NCBI GenBank assembly: GCA_017430085.1
Contig: JAFRNR010000022.1
Location: 19,614 to 83,613, forward strand
Reading direction: 5' to 3'
Length of the DNA stretch: 64,000 nt
Source of the DNA: Lachnospiraceae bacterium
Lineage (GTDB): Bacteria > Bacillota > Clostridia > Lachnospirales > Lachnospiraceae
Under the pieces are notes generated by a model. That model was given only the letters and a program-made list of their open reading frames with translations. It did not search any database and was not told the origin of the DNA. This document shows positions 42,241 through 49,283 of the stretch, piece after piece (positions within the stretch are counted from its first letter, which is position 1; every line of letters starts with the position of its first letter). Made by a program: the position numbers and the translations under genes.

Positions 42241-44298
42241 TCAGTCTTCGTAGCTGATCATCAGATTCAGATACTTATCGGTAACAGCGGTATGCCCCGG
42301 AGGCACTACGATCGTGGAAGACATCTCTTCAATGATTGCCGGACCGTTCACGACGTTGCCCGCCTTAAGCAGGTCGCGGTCGTAGATATCCGTAGGGATA
42401 TAATCCTTCGCCTCCTCAAAATAGACCGACCGCTGCCCTTTCACGGCCGCGGAAGCATCCGGGCCCTCTTCTTCGTGCTCCACCAGCTCGATGGTCTGGA
42501 CGCGGCCGATGGCGGTCACGCGGTAGTTGACGATCTGGACCAGGGCGCCTTCATTGCAGTACCCGTATTCGCGCTTGTGCACCTGATGGAAAAGATCCCG
42601 GATCGCTCCGATATTCTCCTCCGTAATCTCCTCATACGGGATATTGACGCTCAGCTCGAAGTTCTGGCCGTAATACCGCATATCCGCGTGGCGGATGATC
42701 ACCTTGCGCTCCTCGCTGATCTTTTCCGCGTTCAGCCAGGCATCGCCTTTGTCCGTCAGTTCCTTGAAATTCGCGTTCATGCGCGCGATGTTCTCCGGGA
42801 CAAAGTTGGAGATGCTGGTCTTTACGTAATCCGAACGGATGTCGGAGACCAGCAGTCCTACCGCGCAGAGAATCCCGGGGTTGCTCGGGATCAGGACCTT
42901 GTGCACGCCCATGTCCTTCGCGACGTTGACCGCATGCAGGGCGCCGGCGCCGCCGAAGGCCATCAGGACAAATTCCCGGGGGTCATAGCCCCGCTCCACG
43001 GAGACCACGCGGATCGCCCGCGCCATGTTGGAATTCACGACGGTCACGATGCCGCGCGCCGCGTCCAGCACGCTCATGCCCAGCGGCCCGGCCAGTTTTT
43101 CTTCAATGGCTTTCCGGGCGCCTTCCTCATCGATCTTCATGCGTCCGCCCAGGATCACTTCCGGGTTCAGCCGGTGCAGGACCACGTTGGCGTCCGTGAC
43201 CGTGGGAAGCTGGCCGCCCCGCATATAGGAGACCGGGCCGGGGACCGCGCCGGCGCTTTCGGGACCGACCTTCATCATTCCGCCGTTATCGATCCACGCG
43301 ATGGATCCGCCGCCCGCGCCCACGGCGGTGACGTCCGTCATCGGCACCTTGACCGGGAATTCCGCGATCGCCTTCGCGGTCGTCAGTCTCGGCTGGTTGT
43401 TTTCGATCAGGGATACGTCCGTGCTGGTGCCGCCCATATCGAAGGTAATCAGGTTTTTCACCCCGATCAGTTTGGCAATGTAATTCGCGCCGGAAACGCC
43501 CGCCGCCGGGCCGGAAAGCGCTGTGCGGATCGGGTTGTCAAAGGTCGTCTCGATGCTCATCAGGCCGCCGTTCGACTGATTGATATAGGGCGTCAGGTCC
43601 ATTCCCATATCCTTCACGCGCTTCTTGAAAAGTTTCGCGTAAATGCCGACCTTCGGCCCGATATAGCTGTTCAGGGCCGTTGTGGTCATGCGCTCGTATT
43701 CCCGGATCTCCGGAAGGACTTCGCTGGAGATGGAAACATAGGCGCCGGGATCCTTCTCCAGAATGATCTCCTTGATCTTTTTTTCATGGACGGGGTTGAT
43801 ATAGGAATGCAGCAGGCAAACCGCGTAGGCTTCCACGTTTTCCGCCTTCAGTTCCTCCACCAGCTTTTCCACCTCGGAAACGTCCAGCGCTTTGAATACG
43901 CTTCCGTCCGCCATGATGCGTTCGTCCACCTCCCGGCGCATGTTCCGGTAAATGATCGGGACCGGCTTTTCCACCTGGACGTCATAGAGGGAGGCCCGCG
44001 TCTGCCGGGCCAGCTCGATCAGGTCGCGGAAGCCTTTCGTGGTAATGATCGCCGTCCGGGCGCCTTTGCGTTCCAGCGTGGCGTTCGTGGCTACCGTCGT
44101 GCCGTGCACCATCGCGGACACGTCGGCCGGGGAAACGTCGTAAAGATCCAGGATGTCCTTCACGCCTTTCCCGATCGCTTCCGAAGGATCCGCGGGCGTG
44201 GAGGGAAGCTTATAGACAAAAACCTTGCCGGTATCCTGATCAAACATGCAGACGTCCGTAAACGTGCCGCCGACGTCAACACCGATTTTGTAACTCAT
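42241..44298 (-). CDS. Hydantoinase A/oxoprolinase-family subunit
   Basis: The 685-residue HyuA-type subunit uses ATP to activate its substrate through an ASKHA-like (actin-fold) domain: IGVDVGGTFTDVCMFD at the N-terminus, MVHGTTVATNATLERKGART, and ITFDMGGTSTDVSLIE further on. The metal-binding region and DPREFVLMAFGGAGALHA are present. With HyuB it forms the catalytic complex. It lies 22 bases after the TRAP permease gene, which implies that the transporter feeds this enzyme. Confidence 0.93.
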   Translation of the reverse strand: MSYKIGVDVGGTFTDVCMFDQDTGKVFVYKLPSTPADPSEAIGKGVKDILDLYDVSPADVSAMVHGTTVATNATLERKGARTAIITTKGFRDLIELARQTRASLYDVQVEKPVPIIYRNMRREVDERIMADGSVFKALDVSEVEKLVEELKAENVEAYAVCLLHSYINPVHEKKIKEIILEKDPGAYVSISSEVLPEIREYERMTTTALNSYIGPKVGIYAKLFKKRVKDMGMDLTPYINQSNGGLMSIETTFDNPIRTALSGPAAGVSGANYIAKLIGVKNLITFDMGGTSTDVSLIENNQPRLTTAKAIAEFPVKVPMTDVTAVGAGGGSIAWIDNGGMMKVGPESAGAVPGPVSYMRGGQLPTVTDANVVLHRLNPEVILGGRMKIDEEGARKAIEEKLAGPLGMSVLDAARGIVTVVNSNMARAIRVVSVERGYDPREFVLMAFGGAGALHAVNVAKDMGVHKVLIPSNPGILCAVGLLVSDIRSDYVKTSISNFVPENIARMNANFKELTDKGDAWLNAEKISEERKVIIRHADMRYYGQNFELSVNIPYEEITEENIGAIRDLFHQVHKREYGYCNEGALVQIVNYRVTAIGRVQTIELVEHEEEGPDASAAVKGQRSVYFEEAKDYIPTDIYDRDLLKAGNVVNGPAIIEEMSSTIVVPPGHTAVTDKYLNLMISYED

Positions 44299-44320
44299 AA
44301 TAATTCACCTCTCTTTTCTG

Positions 44321-46225
44321 TTATTCCACGGCGGGTGTACCCTTGTTCTTTTTCCGCTCGAAGATGATGAATCCGATCAGGACCGCAAAGATCGCGATTC
44401 CGATGACGTCATAGATCTTGTTCTGCAGGAACATGAAGACGGCGCATACCAGGAAAGCCGCCCGTATCGGCAGGTTCAGTTTCCGGAACATATAGCCCTG
44501 TACCGTTGCGGTCATGGCGTAGCACATGATGATGCCGCATACCAGTGCCCACAGGATCTCCAGAACTCCGCCCTGCATCAGGAACGCGTTGTTATACACA
44601 AACATATACGGCACGAAGAACGATACGATGGCCAGACCGCAGCCCTTGGCCGCCGTCGGGATGGCTTTCGATCCGGCAATGCCGGCCCCCGTATATGCGG
44701 CCAGCGCGACCGGCGGCGTAATGCCGGACAGGCAGGCGAAGTAGAAGATAAACATATGCGCGGCCAGCGGGGCAATCCCCATGGTCGTCAGCACCGGTGC
44801 CAGCACGTTTGCGCAGAGGATATAGGAAACTGTCGTCGGAAGTCCCATGCCGAACAGGATTGCCGTCAGCATGCTCAGGATCAAAGCTGGCAGGACGTTT
44901 CCGTTGGAGAAGCTGATGATCACGCTGGAGAGCTTGAGCCCCAGACCGGTCAGACCGATGCAGCCGATCACAACACCGGCGCAGGCACAGGCGATCGCGG
45001 TGGAGGCGGCCCCCCTGGCGGAGGAGATGAGCGTTTCAAAAATACTCTTCACGCTCATCCGCGTCTCTTTTTTGAACATGCACACCACAATGCAGGCGAT
45101 CATGGCAAAGAAGGCGGATTTAATGGCCGAATACCCGACCAGCACCAGCAGCACGATCAGCAGTACCAGCGGGATGAACAGCAGCCAGTCTTTTTTCAGG
45201 ACCTCCTTCAGCTGGGGCAGTTCGTCCTTGTTCAGGCCGTTCAGCCCGTTTTTGGCGGCGATGGCGTCAATGGAGATCCAGATCGTGAAGAAATACATCA
45301 GCGCGGGGATCACCGCCGCCAGCGCGATCTGGAAATACTTCATCCCCAGGTATTCCGCCATCAGGAAGGCACCGGCCGCCATGACGGGCGGCATGATCTG
45401 GCCGCCGATGGACGCGGCCGAGACCGATGCGGCCGCCAGCGTCCTGTCATATCTCATCTTCAGCATCAGGGGAATAATGATCGCCCCGCAGGCGGCCACC
45501 GCCGCTACGGCGCTGCCGGAAATGGTGCCGAACAGGGCGCAGGCAATGACCGCCACTTTGGCGGGACCGCCCCGCGTCGAGCCGGCCACGGCGGAGGAAA
45601 GATCGAAGAACGCGGCGCCCGCCCCGGTCTTCTCCAGGAATGCCGCGAAGATGATAAACATCACCACGAAGGTCGCCGCGGTATCCAGGGCCGTCCCGAA
45701 CAGACCGTCGTAGGTATACAGCGTCGTAATGATCCTCTTGATATCATAGCCCTGGTGTCCCAGCATCCCGGGAATATTCTGTCCGAAAAAGGCGTACAGG
45801 ATAAAGACCAGCCCGATGATCGGCAGGGCCAGGCCGTTGGTGCGTCTGGTCGCCTCCAGCACGCAGAAGATGGCCAGAAACCCCATGATGATATCCATCG
45901 TGGAAGTAAAGATCCCGCTTTTATAATAGATTGCCTCAAGGTTAAAGTAGGAATAGACCATACTGGCTATGGAAGCCGCAATCAGAAGGAGATTGATGCA
46001 GTTGTTGATCACAGACTTCCCTTTGCTCAGCGGTTCGGTCTTCGCTTTTTTGAATACAGGGTTGATCAGAAACACAAGCAGCAAAATCATCAGCAGATGG
46101 GTGCTTCTGAAAGCCATGGCCGGCCGGGGGTAGAAATTCAGTACGATGATCGTATACAGACTGAAAAATACCCCGATCACGGCGATAACTTTGTTACTGA
46201 TTTTTTTGGCAAGTTCTCCCGTCAT
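44321..46225 (-). CDS. TRAP transporter fused permease (second TAXI system)
   Basis: A 634-residue DctQ-DctM fusion like the one at 4553. Shared motifs include GTALDTAATFVVMFIIFAAFLEKTG, GTISGSAVAAVAACGAIIIPL, ASIGGQIMPPVMAAGAFLMAEY and GMGLPTTVSYILCANVLAP. It imports, with the binding protein encoded upstream, the substrate of the HyuAB enzymes. The two permeases in this window are paralogues but clearly diverged, so they likely serve different substrates. Confidence 0.93.
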   Translation of the reverse strand: MTGELAKKISNKVIAVIGVFFSLYTIIVLNFYPRPAMAFRSTHLLMILLLVFLINPVFKKAKTEPLSKGKSVINNCINLLLIAASIASMVYSYFNLEAIYYKSGIFTSTMDIIMGFLAIFCVLEATRRTNGLALPIIGLVFILYAFFGQNIPGMLGHQGYDIKRIITTLYTYDGLFGTALDTAATFVVMFIIFAAFLEKTGAGAAFFDLSSAVAGSTRGGPAKVAVIACALFGTISGSAVAAVAACGAIIIPLMLKMRYDRTLAAASVSAASIGGQIMPPVMAAGAFLMAEYLGMKYFQIALAAVIPALMYFFTIWISIDAIAAKNGLNGLNKDELPQLKEVLKKDWLLFIPLVLLIVLLVLVGYSAIKSAFFAMIACIVVCMFKKETRMSVKSIFETLISSARGAASTAIACACAGVVIGCIGLTGLGLKLSSVIISFSNGNVLPALILSMLTAILFGMGLPTTVSYILCANVLAPVLTTMGIAPLAAHMFIFYFACLSGITPPVALAAYTGAGIAGSKAIPTAAKGCGLAIVSFFVPYMFVYNNAFLMQGGVLEILWALVCGIIMCYAMTATVQGYMFRKLNLPIRAAFLVCAVFMFLQNKIYDVIGIAIFAVLIGFIIFERKKNKGTPAVE

Positions 46226-46250
46226 CTCGAATCCTCACATTCTTTATGAA

Positions 46251-46278
46251 AGGGTATGCGCATTTTTACACATACCCT
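46251..46278 (-). other. Intergenic hairpin between second TAXI binding protein and permease
   Basis: AGGGTATG (46251-46258) pairs with CATACCCT (46271-46278) around a 12-base loop. It occupies the same place as the hairpin at 4437-4465 in the first TRAP operon. Confidence 0.6.
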
Positions 46279-46304
46279 ATGAATTCTGTCTGCTGTACAG
46301 TCCG

Positions 46305-47309
46305 TTACTTGTTGTATTCGGCGGGGATCAGTTCCGCGGGCACGTCAATGCCGGCTTCTTTGAAATACCGGACGGCGCCGGCGTGATAAGGAATCGTAGA
46401 ATATCCGATATTCTTCAGATCCATCTCTTCGCCGAACTGCGCGAAGATGCTCTTGATCAGGTCCTGATTCTGATAGCAGGCCTTTACCACCTGATAGACC
46501 AGCTCTTCGTCGACGTTCGAATTGCTGATGACCATGTTGTACAGGCCGACGCCCAGCTGGTCTTCCGGCAGGCACTTGTAATAACCGCCGGGGATGGTCA
46601 GCCATACATACTGCGGATAAGCGGCCTTAAAGGCGTCCCACTTGTCCTCGGGAATCCCGAAGATCTTCAGTTCATTGGTCGCTTCCAGCTCGCTGACCGC
46701 GGAGGCGGGGTGAGCCAGGGAAAAGCATTTGATGGTTCCGTCGCCCAATGCCCGGGAAGCATCGGAGTTCGGAAGGTTCTGCATATCCACCTTGATGCCG
46801 CAGACCTCCAGGACACGGTCGGTCAGAATCTGGTTGGAACTGCCTACCGGGCCGCCAGACCAGGCCTTGCCCTCCAGGTCATAAATGCTGTTGAAGCCCG
46901 AGCTGGCCAGTGTGATAAACATATAAATCCCGCCCCAGCCGGGCATGACCGCACGGATATCCGGGCAGGCCTTTTCTCCCTGGAAATCCGCGATGCCGTT
47001 ATAGGCTTCATACATGACCTCAGTGGCGCACATGGCCATCTCAACGTTTCCGGCCTGTGTCAGCATGGCGTTCGCGGCCGACGCGCCGGTGACTTCCACC
47101 GTGGCCTCGTATCCCTCCAGTTTGGAATTGATCACCGTCGAGATCGCGGAAGCGCCGTTATAGAAGCCCCCGCCTACCGATGAGGCACCGATCGAGAATT
47201 TTTTCGTTCCTGTTGATGCGGAATCTGTCGATTTTTCTGTGTTTCCGCATGCGGTAAGGGCAGTTAATACCATCACCAAAGCCAATACGAGTGCAAGTGA
47301 CTTTTTCAT
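46305..47309 (-). CDS. TAXI-family TRAP solute-binding lipoprotein (second system)
   Basis: The 334-residue lipoprotein has a signal peptide ending LTAC with lipidated Cys21, then a Ser/Thr-rich tether. The TAXI domain starts KKFSIGASSVGGGFYNGASAI and ends IPYHAGAVRYFKEAGIDVPAELI, as in this family. It is the first gene of the minus-strand operon. GGAGG lies upstream of the ATG. Confidence 0.92.
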   Translation of the reverse strand: MKKSLALVLALVMVLTALTACGNTEKSTDSASTGTKKFSIGASSVGGGFYNGASAISTVINSKLEGYEATVEVTGASAANAMLTQAGNVEMAMCATEVMYEAYNGIADFQGEKACPDIRAVMPGWGGIYMFITLASSGFNSIYDLEGKAWSGGPVGSSNQILTDRVLEVCGIKVDMQNLPNSDASRALGDGTIKCFSLAHPASAVSELEATNELKIFGIPEDKWDAFKAAYPQYVWLTIPGGYYKCLPEDQLGVGLYNMVISNSNVDEELVYQVVKACYQNQDLIKSIFAQFGEEMDLKNIGYSTIPYHAGAVRYFKEAGIDVPAELIPAEYNK

Positions 47310-47397
47310 CGTTCCATCCTCCTTGTTGAATTGTCTGTACCGCGGAGCGATACCTGTGCCATAGCCGTTCTTCCTGATACTTTATTCTTTATCACAG

Positions 47398-47415
47398 TTT
47401 TCCTAAAATGGAAAA
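47398..47415. promoter_or_regulatory. Candidate operator between the TAXI operon and lysR
   Basis: TTTTCC and GGAAAA form a perfect inverted repeat around TAAAAT, in the AT-rich gap between two divergent transcription units. Binding by the LysR protein encoded at 47594 is plausible but not shown. Confidence 0.4.
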
Positions 47416-47519
47416 TATCAATTCCGTATCGACATATATAACCTGTTTGGCATATCTTTTCCCTGCGTCCTTTCGGATATGCGTTTTTTTTGCCTGCCCT
47501 GTCAGACCGCGGACGGATC

Positions 47520-47528
47520 TGCTATAAT
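47520..47528 (+). promoter_or_regulatory. Extended -10 promoter of the second lysR gene
   Basis: TGCTATAAT (47520-47528) is an extended -10 element about 65 bases before the start codon; the -35 at the expected distance is poor. Confidence 0.55.
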
Positions 47529-47593
47529 ATGATACAAAGGTCAAAAGGTCATACGGAGACTGCAGATCTCCGTATCATAAAAAGGAGTTTCCC

Positions 47594-48553
47594 ATGGATT
47601 TGTTCGTCAGCAAATACGGCTTCTTTATTGAAATCGCGGAACAGGGAAGTATAACAAAAGCGGCCGAGAAGCTTCATATCTCTCAGCCGGCTCTCAGTAA
47701 ATATCTGCATCGCCTGGAGCAGTCACTGGGGACGCTCCTCTTCGACCGTTCCGTTCTTCCCATCCGCCTTACCAAAGCTGGTGAAGTGTTTCTGCGCTAT
47801 GCAGTCCAGGCCGTGAATCAGGAAAAAATGTGCAACGATCAGATCACTGCTTTGCGGGATAATGACTACGAGACGCTCCGGGTCGGTATCGGAACGTGGC
47901 GGGCTTCCTGTACGCTGCCCGCCCTTCTCCCCTATTTTGAAGAAAAATACCCCTACGTGCGCGTCATGATCTACGAAGGTCTTTCCGATGATCTTGCGGA
48001 GCAGCTGCAGCGGGGAAATATTGACGTCAGCATTCTCGGCTCCGCCGATTCCTATCCCTACATCACGTCTGTCCCGCTTCGGAACGAGCATGTTCTGATG
48101 CTGGTAAACAATACGAATCCTGTTCTCAGCCGGCTTTCGATCGACCGGGTGAAAAACGGGGGCATTCCTCATGCGGATCTTCCGGATTTCAGGCAGGAGC
48201 GGTTCATCCTGACCTCGCGGCGTCAGGGCTTTGCCCAGGTCATCTACGACTATTTTTCCAGAATTCATTTTATGCCCCGGGAGATCCTGGAGATCACCAA
48301 TCTGCAGACCGGCATGTATATGACCGCTCAGAGCGATTACATTTCCTTCGTTCCGGAGATCGCCATCCATTCTCTCCTGATCCCGGAAACCATTTCCTAT
48401 TTTACCTTCGGCGATCCGCCGCTTATTTATCCGATCAGCATCGGGTACTCCGACGCTTTTCCCATGAAAAAATCCACCATGGCGTTCATCGAAACCACCA
48501 TCGCTTTTACAAACGCCACCTTTTCCATGGGAACCGCTCCGATCAAGGTATAG
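47594..48553 (+). CDS. LysR-family transcriptional regulator
   Basis: A 319-residue regulator with an N-terminal winged helix-turn-helix (FFIEIAEQGSITKAAEKLHISQPALSKYLHRLEQSLGTLLFDR) and a substrate-binding-like C-terminal domain. It is divergent from the TAXI-hyuAB operon and is the likely controller of that operon. AAGGAG precedes the ATG. The effector is unknown. Confidence 0.93.
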   Translation: MDLFVSKYGFFIEIAEQGSITKAAEKLHISQPALSKYLHRLEQSLGTLLFDRSVLPIRLTKAGEVFLRYAVQAVNQEKMCNDQITALRDNDYETLRVGIGTWRASCTLPALLPYFEEKYPYVRVMIYEGLSDDLAEQLQRGNIDVSILGSADSYPYITSVPLRNEHVLMLVNNTNPVLSRLSIDRVKNGGIPHADLPDFRQERFILTSRRQGFAQVIYDYFSRIHFMPREILEITNLQTGMYMTAQSDYISFVPEIAIHSLLIPETISYFTFGDPPLIYPISIGYSDAFPMKKSTMAFIETTIAFTNATFSMGTAPIKV

Positions 48554-48632
48554 CAGAGAACATACATAAAGAACCAAACGGAAACTTCCCGCATCCGGCG
48601 CCGCCTTCCGCTGCCTCCTGTTCAATTTCCTC

Positions 48633-48661
48633 TTTACAAACCGCATTGTTTCTGCTACACT
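48633..48661 (+). promoter_or_regulatory. Promoter of ssrA
   Basis: TTTACA (48633-48638)-N17-TACACT (48656-48661), about 32 bases before the mature tmRNA 5' end; the difference would be trimmed by RNase P. Confidence 0.75.
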
Positions 48662-48693
48662 GACTTTCCGCCGGGCGGCATGTCCGGCAGACC

Positions 48694-49036
48694 GGGGTTG
48701 TACCGGTTTCGACGGGGGTTTTGAAGCTCCGGGAGCCATCCGCAGACCGTGGCTGCGCATCAAAACGGAATTAAATATAAACGCTAACGACAATTACGCG
48801 TTAGCCGCTTAAGCGGCTTGTCGGCCCGGGGCTGCCTGCCCCCCCGGTACACCGGCATCATGAACGGCGGGGCACTGCCTTCCTTAAGCTTTGCGGGACG
48901 GTTAGTACAATGAAGCTACTGAAGCCCTGAGCCCGTCTGCGGGCGCCCGGCGGAGGGAATGATAAACCGCAGACTATGATGGTAGGGCCTGGTGTGAATA
49001 GGCTTTCGGACAGGGGTTCGACTCCCCTCAGCTCCA
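48694..49036 (+). ncRNA. ssrA: Transfer-messenger RNA (tmRNA)
   Basis: The tRNA-like acceptor stem is GGGGTTG (48694-48700) with CAGCTCC (49029-49035) and discriminator A. The T-arm GGTTCGACTCC precedes the 3' end, and the conserved 5' stretch GTACCGGTTTCGACGGGG is present. The tag frame at about 48780-48812 reads NANDNYALAA then TAA, with the stop inside the hairpin GCCGC-TTAA-GCGGC. It rescues stalled ribosomes and marks the unfinished protein for proteolysis. The terminal CCA is not encoded in full (ACA follows the discriminator). It is a one-piece tmRNA. Confidence 0.97.
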
Positions 49037-49040
49037 ACAG

Positions 49041-49071
49041 AAAAAAGGACTTGCTCTGCAAGTTCTTTTTT
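49041..49071 (+). terminator. Terminator of ssrA
   Basis: AAAAAAGGACTTGC (49041-49054) pairs with GCAAGTTCTTTTTT (49058-49071) around TCT; near-perfect with a strong T-run. Confidence 0.92.
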
Positions 49072-49072
49072 C

Positions 49073-49253
49073 AATGAAATAAATCCACTTGCGTGGATTT
49101 GTGAAATGCGCTGCGCGCGTGAAATACACCTTCGGCGTGTGATATGCCTGCGGGCATGGGTGGATTTATTTCATTTCACTTTGCGGCGACGCCGCAAAAT
49201 CTCACATTCCCGCAAGGGGATATTTCACGTCTCGCACAAGCGAGATATTTCAT
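49073..49253. repeat. Seven-hairpin symmetric element after ssrA
   Basis: Seven short hairpins are placed end to end: 49081-49100, 49108-49118, 49126-49140, 49144-49157, 49180-49198, 49206-49221 and 49230-49245. The first four are separated by GTGAAAT (49101, 49119; variant GTGATAT at 49139), the last three by the reverse complement ATTTCAC (49173, 49222; variants ATCTCAC at 49199, ATTTCAT at 49247). In addition 49073-49088 is the exact reverse complement of 49160-49175, closing a larger stem around hairpins 2-4. Several loops are stable tetraloops (TTCG, GCAA). It encodes no protein. Confidence 0.85.
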
Positions 49254-49257
49254 TGGG

Positions 49258-49283
49258 GATGACAGGGGACGTCCCCTGTCATC
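49258..49283. repeat. Perfect 26-base palindrome, GATGACAG type
   Basis: 13-base arms without a loop, from GATGACAGGGGAC at 49258-49270 to its complement at 49271-49283. It overlaps the stop codon of the TIR gene. A related palindrome lies beyond the other end of that gene at 52230-52256. Confidence 0.85.

Noticed and set aside
42223..44367. A 714-codon plus-strand open frame opposite the HyuA gene
   Set aside because: It mirrors the real gene in codon phase, is full of His, Arg and Asp runs without domains, and the minus strand encodes a clear HyuA protein.
49073..49253. Simple extended terminator of ssrA
   Set aside because: A complete terminator already ends at 49071, and seven further hairpins with regular heptamer spacers but no T-runs do not fit termination.
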